A stretch of 64,000 nt of DNA. Source: Closterium sp. NIES-65. Its lineage: Eukaryota; Streptophyta; Zygnematophyceae; Desmidiales; Closteriaceae. Shown here one piece after another: positions 41,816-53,800 of the stretch. A program made the translations under genes and the position numbers. The stretch's first letter is position 1. Each line of letters begins with the position of its first letter. The notes under the pieces are model-generated. The model was given only the letters and a program-made list of their open reading frames with translations. It made no database searches and was not told where the DNA came from. The stretch covers positions 156,057 through 220,056 of the forward strand of contig CANXME010002464.1 in assembly GCA_948144175.1 (NCBI GenBank), given 5' to 3'.

Positions 41816-44690
41816 CTTGCGTCGGCTTCGGCCTCCCTCACCTTCACACTTGACTCAGGGGCTTCTCGCTCCTTCTTTCGAGACCACACCACACTCACGC
41901 CGCTTGGTCGGCCGGTTGCAGTCTCCCTGGCTGACCCCTCTGGGGGTCCTGTCCTCGCTCACTTCTCCACTGTCCTCCCGTGTCCGGCTGCCCCCTCGGG
42001 CACCCTGTCGGGTCTGTACCTCCCCTCGTTCTCGACGAACTTGGTGAGTGGTGCTGACCTGCAGGATGCGGGGGTTCACCAGTTTACTCTTGCGAGTCAG
42101 CGGGGGACCCACTGCTCGGACGCTCGCACAGGCCGACACCTAGCTACGTTTTCGCGTCGGCCCGGGTCGAGTCTCTACACCCTGACCGTTGAGTCTCCTC
42201 CAGTCCCTGCGTCTGGTCAGGTAGCTGCGTCGGGTCAGGTGTTTGCTGCTGCGTCCAGGTCTGGTCCTGAGTCTGCCCCCTGCTCGTGTCGCCTCCTGTC
42301 TCACGAGACTCTCTTGTGGCACCACCGTCTTGGCCACCCCTCCTTGCCTCGTCTTCGGGGCATGGCTTCCCGTGTCCTTGTCTCTGGTCTCCCCCGGTCT
42401 CTCCCTCCCCTTCCTTCGGGGCCCGGACCTTCCTGTGTCCCCTGTGTCGAGGGGCGGCTCCGGGCTGCCCCTCACTCCTCCCAGTTTCCCCCGACAGAGG
42501 CTCCTCTGCAGACGCTTCACATGGACGTGTGGGGCCCAGCCCGCGTCCGTGGACAGGGTCACGAGCGCTACTTCCTGCTGGTGGTTGACGACTACTCGCG
42601 TTACACCACAGTCTTCCCCTTGCGCAGCAAGGGTGATGTCACTGAGGTGTTGATCGACTGGATCCGCGCGGCTCGTCTCCAGCTCAGGAGGAGCTTCGGC
42701 TCGGACTTTCCTGTTCTGCGTCTGCACTCTGACCGAGGCGGAGAGTTCTCCTTTGGCCTTCTGCGAGCCTACTGTCGTGCACGAGGCATCCGCCAGACCT
42801 TCACGCTTCCGGACTCTCCACAGCAAAATGGGATTGCTGAGCGCCGCATTGGCATGGTCATGGACGTCGCTCGTACGTCCATGATGCATGCGGCTGCCCC
42901 CCATTTTCTGTGGCCGTTTGCGGTTCGGTACGCGGCGCATCAGCTCAACCTTCATCCCAGAGTCTCCCGGCCGGAGACCTCCCCAGCTCTGGTGTGGACA
43001 GGGAAGGTCGGCGATGCGTCTGCGTTCCGTGTCTGGGGATCTCGGGCGTTTGTCCGCGACCTGTCTGCGGACAAGCTGTCCCCTCGTGCTGCTCCCTGTG
43101 TCTTCCTAGGCTTCCCCCCTGACGCCCGAGGGTGGCAGTTCTACCACCCCTCCTCTCGTCGTGTTCTGTCCTCCCAGGACGTCACGTTCGACGAGTCCGT
43201 CCCCTTCTACCGCCTCTTCCCCTACTACAATCCTTCCCTCCCGCCGCCACCGCACTTCCTTGTGCCAGGTCCCCCCCCGGTAGACCCCCTTCCCCCTCAG
43301 GGTCCTGCCCCTTCATGTGTGTCCCAGGTAGATGCAGTCGAGCCGGTCGAGGTTGCTGGTGACTCAGGTACTGCTGGGGGTGCTGAGCCTTGGGGTGCTG
43401 ATCCTGGGGGTGCTGACTCTGGGAGTGCTGAGTCTGGGGGTACTGAGCCTGGGGGTGTTGAGCCTGGGGGTGCTGCCTCTGGGGGTGCTGAGCCAGGGGG
43501 TGCTGACTCTGAGGGTGCTGCGCGCGTGGGTGCTGAGCCTGGGGGTGCTGAGCCTGGGGGTGCTGCGTCTGGAGCTGCTGAGCCTGGAGGTGTGGAGCCT
43601 GCGGCCACTGGACCTCCCCTTGTGGCGTCTGGCGGTGCTGGGCCTGGAGGTTCTCCGGGTGTTTCGTCTCGGCGGGAGCCACTCTCTCCACAGGAGCTGC
43701 GTGAGTGGTTTGCTTGCCGCTGGAGGCGTACTGCTGGAGCTGGCGCTTCTTCGACCGCTGAGGGTGCTGGTGCCGCCGGTCCCGGAGCTGCTCGGCATGC
43801 GGGTTCGCCTGGAGCTGGAGCTGCTGAGGGTGTTGGTTCTGAGACTACTACTGTCCGTCCTGGAGGTGGTCGTGCTGCGGGTGCTGCTGGTGCTGCTGGA
43901 GGTCCTGTCGCTGGAGGTGCTGTTGGCGCTGGTGCTGCCGGAGGTGCTGAGGGTGCTGGTGCTGTCCCTGCTGTGTTTCGTGCCACCGCGCGGCCTCGGC
44001 TGTACTTCGTTCCGCTCCTTCAGCAGGTTCTTGGTCTTCCTCCTCTCTTAGAGGGTCCACCGCCTGTCCAGTCGCAGTCACAGTTACCGCCGGCCTCCCC
44101 ACTGCCTTCTCCCTCTTCCTACACTGGTCCTACTGGGGGTCTTGCTGAGCGTCGTGAGCCTGCGTATCGTCCTGAGTCGCCTGTTCGTGCTGCTCGCACT
44201 AGTGGTCGTAGTTCGCGTCAGCGTCCTCCTCCTGTCCCTGGCACGCACCGGATGTCTGTGCGTCCGTCCACTGCTCTTCTGCGTGCCCCTTTGCCCTCTC
44301 CTCCTGAGTCCTCGCTTCCTGCTCTTGCCGACCCTGAGTCGGACTCTCTTCGTGCTGCCAGTCCTACTGTCACGCGTCTCCTTGCTACTGTCGTCACTGA
44401 CCCCTCCTTTGAGTCCACTGCTGCGTCTGCTCTTGTTGCTGAGCTCGTCGACTTTGCTGCTCGCTGTCGTCTAGACTACGCTGCTAGTCTTGTTGCTGGG
44501 TCTGCGTCTGTCTGTCCTCCGTCCGTCGGGGGTGAGTGTGCTCTTGGCACGGACGTCCTTGAGGACAGGCAGGAGGAGTTTCAGTGTCTGGCTGCTGCTT
44601 CACCTCATCTCGCGTCTGTACTGCTTGCCCCTGAGGGAGACCCGGATGCACTAGACATCCCGACTCCGCGCTCTTACGCGGAGGCCGTCA
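41816..44690 (+). pseudogene. copia protease-integrase-linker (Cop-9)
   Basis: Open in one frame: protease TLDSGASRSFF, integrase HX3H (WHHRLGHPSL) and CX2C (SCVPCVEG), Asp of HMDVWGPA, Asp of HSDRGGEF, Glu of QQNGIAERRIG, then the linker repeat (43,370-43,600) and SRREPLSPQELREWFACRW. All catalytic residues are present. A one-base loss near 44,690 ends the frame shortly before RT. Confidence 0.9.
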
Positions 44691-46236
44691 GGGTCCCTAC
44701 TCCTCTCAGTGGCAGGCAGCTATGGATGCAGAGATGGTTTCCTGGAAGTCCACAGGCACCTACGTTGACGAGGTTCCCCCTCGTGGGGCGAACATCGTCA
44801 GTGGCATGTGGATCTTCAGGGTGAAGCGGCCGCCGGGCTCTCCACCTGTCTTCAAGGCGCGGTACGTGGCTCGTGGCTTCAGTCAGCGGCAGGGAGTTGA
44901 CTACTTTCAGACCTTCTCTCCCACCCCGAAGATGACCACTCTTCGGGTGCTGCTGCACATAGCCGCTCAGCGCGACTACGAGCTCCACTCTCTTGACTTC
45001 AGCACTGCTTTCTTGCAGGGTAGCCTGCACGAGGAGATCTGGCTGCGCCGTCCACCTGGCTTCACTGGGACTTTCCCTCCTGGCACCCAGTGGAGCCTCC
45101 GACGGCCAGTCTACGGTCTCCGCCAGGCACCGCGTGAGTGGCACGACACACTGAGGACTACGCTTGCGGCTCTTGGGTTTGCTCCCTCTACTGCTGACCC
45201 GTCGTTGTTTCTGCGCACCGACACTTCTCTGCCGCCGTTCTACATCCTCGTGTACGTCGACGACTTGGTCTTTGCCACAGCGGACACTGCTGGACTCGCC
45301 TACGTGAAGTCCGAGCTGCAGAAGAGACACACGTGCACAGACCTGGGTGAACTGCGCAGCTACCTTGGCTTGCAGATCACCCGAGACAGAGCACGCCGCA
45401 CCATTACCTTGACTCAGTCACACATGGTGCAGCAGGTCCTTCAGCGCTTCGGCTTCACGTACTCCTCGCCTCAGGCCACTCCTCTGTCTACTCGCCACTC
45501 GCTCTCAGCTCTGCCTTCGGATGAGTCCGTAGAGTCGAGTGGCCCGTACCCAGAGCTTGTTGGCTGCCTCATGTACCTGATGACCTGCACTCGACCTGAC
45601 CTTGCATACCCTCTTAGCATCTTGGCACGCTATGTTGCTCCTGGGAGACACCGACCAGAGCACATGGCTGCAGCGAAGAGGGTGTTACGCTACTTGTGCA
45701 GTACGTCGGGCATGTGGCTAGTGCTTGGAGGGCGGAGTCCAGTGGTCCTCACTGGGCACGCGGACGCTTCTTGGGCTGACGACCAGGCTACGCAGCGGTC
45801 GTCGCAGGGTTACACCTTCAGTCTTGGTTCCGGCTCTGTTTCGTGGCGGGCTACTCGCTCGCCTTCTGTTCTCGGCTCCAGTTGTGAGGCTGAGATCTAC
45901 GCCGGGGCCATGGCTGCTCAGGAGCTTCGCTGGCTCACCTACCTGCTGACTGACCTTGGAGAGCCGCCTCGTTCTCCTTCAGTGCTGTACGTAGACAACA
46001 AGGCCATGCTGGCCTTGTGTCGAGAGCAGCGCCTGGAGCACAGAACGAAGCACATTGCTCTCCGCTACTTTCTTGCTCGTGAGCTGCAGCAGCGTGGTCA
46101 GTTGCGACTTGCGTACGTGGCCTCTGAGGCCAACACTGCTGATGTTTTCACCAAGGCACTTCCGCCTTGTGATCATCAGCGTTTCTTCACTCAGCTGGGA
46201 CTTGTCCCTGTCTTGCCTCACTTGCTCACCTCCTGA
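44691..46236 (+). CDS. copia reverse transcriptase-RNase H, intact block (Cop-9)
   Basis: Open from the ATG at 44,722 (MDAEMVSWKSTGTYVDEV) for 504 codons to the TGA at 46,234-46,236. RT motifs KARYVARGFSQRQGVDY, AFLQGSLHEEIW, YGLRQAPREWH and YVDDLVFA (about residue 178) are complete. RNase H has the ADASWADD Asp, SCEAEIYAGA Glu and YVDNKAM Asp. It would normally be released from the polyprotein, so the ATG is unlikely to be a true start. Confidence 0.88.
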
Positions 46237-46253
46237 TCTTACTTGTACTCTTG

Positions 46254-46291
46254 CATATATATATATATATACCTGCTCTTGTTTGTTTAGA

Positions 46292-46335
<44 letters not shown>
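46254..46335. repeat. (TA)n microsatellites in the 3' UTR of Cop-9
   Basis: Two TA runs, the second about 20 units, after the stop codon. Shorter TA runs occupy the same place in the other copies, so this one has expanded. Confidence 0.85.
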
Positions 46336-46337
<2 letters not shown>

Positions 46338-46483
46338 TCCTCCTGCATGTGAACTGGCCTTGTGGCCTTGACCTTGTGCTCAGACTGTGTGGTGACGTTG
46401 TGATCCACCCTGAGCTTGCTTTGCTTTGCTTTGCTTGACTGGTCTTGTGACCCCTTGTTCTCCCCACTTTGCCTATGGGGGTG

Positions 46484-46610
46484 TGTCAGAACATTATAGC
46501 TTATGCTTTTGTGTAGGCTATAGTGGAGTATCCCATAAGGGGTACAACCCAATTAGGGTTAGTACTTGTACCCACTTCACTCATAGTTCATTCACGTTCA
46601 CTTCTTCACA
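46484..46610 (+). repeat. 3' LTR of Cop-9 (127 bp)
   Basis: About two substitutions from the 5' LTR (one in the GTGGGGTA box, one in the CATAGGGGG box). Confidence 0.95.
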
Positions 46611-46615
46611 ATCAG

Positions 46616-47532
46616 TGTGCCTTGTAAACCCTGGCATATCAGGAAAATTCTAGCTCCCGAAAAAATTTACCCTAGGCCATCAATGTGACTACCAAAAACC
46701 ACCCTGATAATCAGGGTATCAGGGAGATTTACACTAATAAAATTTGCCCTGGTCAGGATCTGCTGGTTTTCAACGTGACACCTGTATGGTTACTGACGTC
46801 AGCCGTTCTGACATTGCGATCTTTGGCTGGGAAGAGTTGAAGGTTTGAAAATTTGAACCACTTGTTACCCTTATGTCTTTACAAAAACACGTGTCAGCCC
46901 TGATAGACCGAACTGTACCGCGTCCTGATTTATGAGATGCCTAGAAACTGACTTCAAATAGCCATATGTAGCCTTCGCCGCGCCGACAATAGCGAAGCAG
47001 TGAGCGACTTGATTGGTGGCAGTCCCAACGTCCAGCCAGGAACTCAGCGCGCGACATCCCTTGGTCCAAAACGTTTTACAGGTCAATTTCTACGTTACAG
47101 AAGTGTTAAATACGGTACCTAAGCCTCGGCCCAATCTCAACGTCAACTCCGTCAGAGCACCAGGAAACAATATGCAACGGTTTATCCAGAATCCACCCCC
47201 CCACTCCACCAAATGCTGCCGTACAGCGAAGCAAGTGAGCACCAGACCAAGAATTCACATTTTGCTCATCGAAAGCGGTTCAGTACAATACCATGCACTC
47301 TGAAGCGGTATTCTCACTCGGACTTCCATTTCTCACTACTCACCAGTCCGAGCTGAACTTTCAGACATGTAGCGGAATGAGCACCATTACCAAGAATGTT
47401 TCAGTTAGATCGCAATGATGCGGCTACCCTCATAACCGAGCTACTCACGGCATTGCGGAGTTAGTGTTCTCCTTCCATTGAATCTTCAATAGCTTCTAGC
47501 TTTCTCTGATTTTCCTTACAGTGGAACTAAAG
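46616..47532. other. upstream region of the mannosidase gene
   Basis: Lower GC. Contains CCCTGAT-A-ATCAGGG (46,702-46,716), a perfect inverted repeat. No clear TATA box or gene. TTTTCCTTACAG at about 47,509-47,520 is a good splice acceptor, so an upstream untranslated exon may exist. Confidence 0.5.
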
Positions 47533-47865
47533 ATGAACGCGGCGGCGATGGCTTCATGGAATCGAGCCGCAGTGCTCGTGCCGCCGTTCGTTATAGGCGT
47601 CTTGACGGGCTTCACTTTGCTGATGCTGCAGCAGTCACTGTCACCACGCATTCCGATATCATTTGACAGGGTAGAAACAGCAACGGTTCAGAACGAACAT
47701 ACGCCGATCGCGCCGGTTCGCAGTGAATCTCTAACCTCGTTTGAGGAGATCGTACCGTTTCGTTACAACACGAGCGCTGTATTAGTGGACGGAAAGCTGA
47801 ACGTACACTTGGTGGCTCACTCGCACGACGATCTCGGTTGGCTGAAAACCATTGATCAGTATTAC
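47533..47865 (+). CDS. mannosidase exon 1: membrane anchor and HSHDD motif
   Basis: ATG at 47,533 ([19 protein letters not shown]). A GTG 12 bases upstream is not used as a start in nuclear genes. Residues about 12-32 ([21 protein letters not shown]) form one hydrophobic segment, a signal anchor or uncleaved signal peptide. A polar stem follows, then [20 protein letters not shown] with the zinc-binding His and Asp. The donor is TAC|GTGAGT, phase 0. Confidence 0.85.
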
Positions 47866-50800
47866 GTGAGTACGGACTACGAAAAATGCCAGAGATTGAG
47901 AGATTGAAGAATCGGATCGAATTCTGCGTTACTCTCTGTCAGGAGTCCTCACTGCAGCTTGAACTCGTCCGCTGTCCTCGCTGCTACAGCATTGTTCCCC
48001 GAAAATGTTGGAAATAGATTTCAAATGGATCTTCAAGGCCTCCCAGCCGGGCTGCGCTTCCGTAGGGAATTCGATAAGGGGCTTCTGTGTTTGGCGGAAC
48101 ATCGGTCTTTGAAGTTCGGAGAGCCGCATATTAAGTTCGTGACGTGAAATCATGGGCGTGGTTTGTATGACGTGGGTCCGTGTAGTCAGTTCACGCTGAC
48201 AAGCGGAGATGACGAAAGTCTGACAAATGCTAACCTTCATCCGCACCCTGTTTCTGTTTCGTCGTACATCACTGCAGGTCGACCCGGTACAGTACATCAT
48301 TGAGACCGTCGTTGACCAGCTTTCAGACAATCCTGACCGTAGATTCATTCAAGTCGAGCAGGTGAGAGCATCGTCTGGACCTAGTAATAGGTTCAATGTG
48401 GCCTTACGTTTGCACGGTAGTACCAAGTGCTCCGTACCTCTACTGCTAAATCCTAAGTGGAAGCATATTACAAGTCGCACCACTTATCTGTATTTCTGCA
48501 GGGTTTTTTCTATCGTTGGTGGGAACGCCAGCACGAACCAATGCGGGATAAAGTACGGAAGCTGGTGGCTTCTGGCCGATTGGAGTTCATGTGAGTCAGC
48601 CCATGCCTTGATGTAGACCGGGATTCACTGACAACATCGCATTCTGACATGTGACAGGAGGGATACGAATCTAGTAGCATCACCCATGCTTTTTCAAGTT
48701 TTCATTACCGTAGCATGCATGCATTCGCTGAATTCAAGTTTTCCCTCACCTCCAGAGCATGGCGTGTAGGTCATGCATGACAGGAGTACTGGGCATGCTG
48801 CACACCCCCATGGCGGGATGTTGAAGAACCCTCATTTGACATGTCATCCCCCCCTCCTCCCCCTCCTACAACCCCCACTCCCGTGTCTACCCTTCCCCCC
48901 ACTTCCCCCTCCCTCCCCCTCCTTTCCTTCCCCTTCTTCTCTCATACACATATCTTCTATGTTTCTTCCATGTGCTATGCTGTGCAGCAACGGCGGGTGG
49001 GTGATGCATGACGAGGCGTGTGCACATTACACGGACATGGTGCATCAGATGGCCATGGGGCACCGCTTCCTCATGGCGACATTCAACGTCACCCCGCGCA
49101 TCGCCTGGCAGATCGACCCCTTCGGCCACTCTGCTACTCAAGCCAGCCTCATCACTGCTCAGGTGCGGCCTGGGCAGGTGGTCCTTCCCCTCCTTCATTT
49201 CCCTTCCCCCCCACCTCCCCCCCACTTAGTCCCCCCCCACCCCTCCCCACATGCATGTCCACCAGGCGCAGTGTTCATGGGGAGGGTGGACCAGCAGGCA
49301 AAGGACGCTCACATGGCCGCCTGCGAATTCCAACCCCTGCCCCCTTTCCCATTCCCCATCCCTTCCTCTCCACGAAATCACCACCACCCCTCTCTTCCCA
49401 CCTTCCCCTTTCCCCCACCCTTCTCCCACAAGCATCTCTCCACCAGACGGGGCTACAAGCGGTGTCCATGGGGAGGGAGGACCAACAGGAGAGGGAGACT
49501 CGGTTGACCATCCACTCCCACCCCCGACCCCCCATCCCTTTTCCTCCCACCCACCTCCCACACACGTGCCCACCAGGCGGGGTTGGAAGCCGTGTTCATG
49601 GGGAGGGTGGACCAGCAGGAAAAGGAGTCTCGTTTGGCCGCCAAAACAATGGAGTTTGTGTGGCGGGCAGACGGGGCGACGCAGAGAGAAAACCAGGTGT
49701 GTGCTAGGGTGTGCTGCTGCTGTATGGTAGGGTGTGTTACGGTGGATTCTATTGGAAAAGCAGACTCGTTTGGCCACCAAAACAATGGAATGGAGTTTGT
49801 GCGGCGTGCTGAAGGGGCGTCACAGAGAGACAACCAGTTGTGTGTGATATGTGAGGAGGCTGATTGAATGGTAGGGTGTGCTGCTGGGGATTGAATAGGA
49901 GAAGCAGGCTCACATGTCCGCCAGGACATCACAGTTCGTGTGCCAGACAGGCAGGCAGCTGTATTTCTCTAATACACGAACTGGGGCCACATGTGGTATT
50001 GTCTACGACAGACAATACGAAGGTTCGTTCGAGGCAACCAGGTGGGCCACATGTCATGCTGTTGAGATGTAGGGTGTGCTGTTGTGGAGCGAATATTGCG
50101 TGCGTTGTACGGGTGATGGTGAAGATAGGATCTGGTGGTGCTCGTGCATTGAGTGTGCTTCGGTTAGATTGGTCGTACCAAGGTCACCATCTTCTCTCCT
50201 CTTGTCAAATGCAATGCACCTGATCCGCTAGATTGCATGTAGCAAAGCGAGTTCTTATCCTCTTCTTACATTTTAATTCAAAACTAGCAGATAGCACTGT
50301 GAGTCAACTCTGCCAGCGGCAGATGAAGTCAAATTCGCGTCAAAGACTTTGGATGTCACGAGCACCATCGGATGTCATGCGCCCAGCAATCAAGGTGGCT
50401 TTTTTGACGTTCGCGAGCGCGGCGATCTCGATTTCAAAAAACCTTCATCGTCAACCTTGGAATGGTATTCGGTTACTACTTGCCCATACCAGGAAACAGA
50501 CGATCCTACCAGCCATTCCCCTCGCCACCCCACTCTCTCCACCCCTCTCCAACCCTCTCCCAGGTGCTGGGAATGGTATCCTATGATGGTTACTACTCGC
50601 CCTCACAGTTCCGCTACCAGGACTCAGACGATCCTTCTTACCGCATTCAGGTACTCCCTCGCTCTCTCTGCTGCTCTGCACTCGCCCCTCTGCTGCAACG
50701 CACTTGCCCCTCTGCTGCAACGCACTTGCCCCTCTGCTGCAACGCACTTGCCCCTCTGCTGCAACGCACTTGCCCCTCTGCTGCAACGCACTTGCCCCTC

Positions 50801-53800
50801 TGCTGCTCTGCACTTGCCTCTCTGCTGCACAGCAAGCTTCATGTGTGCACCTCTCCTGTAGGCGCGTGATAAAGGAGTGTTTTTGAGACGTCTCACCATG
50901 CCTTCCACCATGCCTTCCACCATGCCTGTCAGCACCATGCCTTGCACCACTCAGTGTTTCGGCTGATCACTTGTGTGGATCCCTGGTCGTGTGCGCACTG
51001 AACCCCCTTACTCCTGACAACCCCATTTCACTCTGCAAGAGTAACTCCCCCTTTCCTGCCTTGTCGCACCACCACAGCTTCCCCACACCCTCTGCTCTTC
51101 CATTGCTCGATCTGCTCTACCATCGTCCCTCTGCCCTCGTCCACTGGTCAGGACAATCCCTATGGGGGGTCGCCCAACGTGCAGCGCCTGGTGGACGAGT
51201 TTGTAGCGGAAGTGACCAAGAGGGTGAGTGAGTGGCTCTTGGGCCTTCAAGTGGTTCTTGCCCAGTACATGTTTTTATAGTTGACATAAAAACGAACGTG
51301 CAGCGCCTCGCAGAAGAGTTTGTTGCAGAAGTAACACCGAGGGTGGGTGAGTGAGTGGCGCTTGGAGTGTGCTTTGAGACGTCTTGAAAATTTTGACACC
51401 GAGAGTGAGTGGTGTGGCGCTTGGACTGTGTTTCAAGCGCACTTGCACAGTAGATGTTCGTGTTAATCATGCTGAAGTGCTCATGGTTTGAAATATGGGC
51501 GACGTGACTGATTGAGCGCGCAATGTTAGTCGCCTAAGTTTTTTTCACGTTTCTTGGTACTTGCATGGGGCCTTCAAGTCTTCTAAGTTCCCTGGTGTGC
51601 GTGATTGGCCCTCCTCTGTACCATCCACAGCGTCTTTCCACCCGCCAACCCCTCTATCTCAAAACCCTTTCTTCCTCTCACTGCCTTAACCGTTGCTCTC
51701 CACGGTTCTCATCTCACTCACCCCCCAAGGGGCCTCACGGGTTTAAGATATGCTGTTCCCTATGAGCAAGGACTTTGCGTTGAACCAGCCACCCTTCACC
51801 CATTGCATCCTCTGCACCTCACCGAGTGAGTGAGGCTCACTCTCTCCCACACACTCTCCCGAGGAAGCAGAGGGCTTCAAGGCGAATCACCTGCTGCTTC
51901 CCATGGGCGAGGACTTTACCTTGAACCAAGCCCTCACTCACTCACTCACCCACTCATTCACTCACTCACTCACTAACTCCCTTGCTGCTTCTTCTACACC
52001 TTACTCTCTCTCACACTAACTAACAGGCGGAGGGCTTTAAGACGAATCACCTGCTGTTCCCCATGGGCGAGGACTTTGCGTTTGACCGCGCCATCTTGTG
52101 GTTCAAGAACATGGACAAGCTCATTCACTACGTCAACCTGGTCGGTCGCTCGCTGGGTGGTTGGTGTGGTATGGCATGGCATGGCTTGACATGACACATC
52201 ATGCGATGGGATGGGATGGGATTGCATGCTATCTCGTGGTTCAAGAACATGGACAAGCTCATTCATTATGTCAACCTGGTCAGTCGCTGTTGGGTCGCTG
52301 TGTGTTAGGCATGGCTTGGGATGGCATGGCGTGGCATGCCATCTCGTGGTTTAAGCTCATTCACCACGTCAACCTGGTCAGTTGCTCGCTGGGTGCGAAG
52401 TGGGCTGATGGATGCTGGATGATTGGGTTGGGTCGCTGCTGGTTGCTTGGCTTGGCATGGCATGGGGTGGGATGGCGTGCGTGACATGCCATGCCATCTC
52501 ATAAGAAACCAATTTTTTGCACCTTGGGATGAGATTTTACTCATTTTAACTCTGTACCTGTGTTACAGGACGGGAGGGTGAACGCGCTCTATTCCACGCC
52601 ATCCATGTATCTGGACGCACTCCACTCTGCCAATGCCACGTGGCCTCTCAAGACTGGTGACATGTTCCCGTGAGTCAGCAGGCAGGCAACGGTTTGGTTA
52701 CCCCTGCAACTAGCCATCCCCACCCACCCGCACCCATCCGCGCCCACACGCACTCACCACACTGCATTCATCTATATATGTTCTTAAAAAGAATATATAT
52801 CTCTCTCACCCATCATGCCCCCCTATCGCTCACCCATTCCCCTTCCCCTTCTCCCTCCCAATCTCTGCTTTTCCATGCCCAAGAGTCTCTCACCCCAGCC
52901 ATGGGGAGGACGGCTCAGCACGCCCCACCGGGCGGCACAGCACACCCCGCTGGGCGGCACAGCACACCCCGCTGGGCGGCATAGCACGGCACAGCACACC
53001 CCGCTGGGCGGCATAGCACACCCCGCTGGGCGGCACAGCACGCCCCACTGGGCGGCACAGCACGCCCCACTAGGCGGCACAGCACGCTCCACTGGCCGCC
53101 ACAGCACGCTCCACTGGACGGCACATCACGCCCACTGGACAGGCTGGGCCATGGCACAAGGGAACCTATTCTCTGCATAGAGTTCTCACATACCCTCCCC
53201 CCAGTCTCCCCCCTTCCCGCTCCCCTCCCCCCTTGCCTCACCCCTCACCCCATGCATGTGCCCCTCGCCCCAGCTATCAGGACGATGGGCCCTACTGTTC
53301 GGGCTACTTCAGAGGAGAAACCATTGTCCGCATATGTTCTCGCGTTCCCCCCCTCGTCCCCATTCCCCTCCCTCCCTTCCGCCCACCCTCTCCCTCCCCT
53401 CCGCCCATGCGCCCCTCGCCCCAGCTACCAGGACGACGGGCCCTACTGGTCCGGCTACTTCACATGAGGACCCTTCTCCGCATATTTTCCCCCGTCCCCC
53501 AACCCCTCCCTCTTCTCCGTCCATGCGCTCCTCGCCCCAGCTACCAGGACGACGGGCCCTACTGGTCCGGCTACTTCAGCAGCCGCCCCTCTCTGAAGCT
53601 CCTCGCGCGCTCCTGCAGCGCCCTGCTGCTGGTGCGCTGCCCTCTCAACCTGCTCATTTGATGTGGTGTGGTGTGGTGTGGTGTGGTGGGATGGGATGGG
53701 ATGGGCTGGGATGGGCTGGGGTGGGATGGGATGGGATGGGATGGGATGGGATGGGATGGGATGGGATGGGATGGGATGGGATGGGATGGGATGGGATGGG

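Larger units (their letters stand above)
39172..46610 (+). mobile_element. Cop-9: full-length, recent copia element with perfect target duplication
   Basis: LTRs at 39,172-39,298 and 46,484-46,610 (127 bp each) differ at about two sites. ATCAG flanks both ends (39,167-39,171 and 46,611-46,615). Internal parts: PBS, leader repeat, gag, protease, integrase, linker, RT, RNase H, polypurine tract. It is 7.4 kb long and the youngest-looking insertion here. Three frame changes interrupt the polyprotein. Confidence 0.95.

Noticed and set aside
47521-47532. Upstream GTG start for the mannosidase
   Set aside because: Nuclear genes start at ATG; the GTG follows a splice-acceptor-like TTTTCCTTACAG, and the first ATG at 47,533 gives a clean hydrophobic anchor.
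50660-53130. 22-bp repeats considered as a CRISPR-like array
   Set aside because: Units are tandem without unique spacers, lie in introns of a eukaryotic gene and drift gradually.
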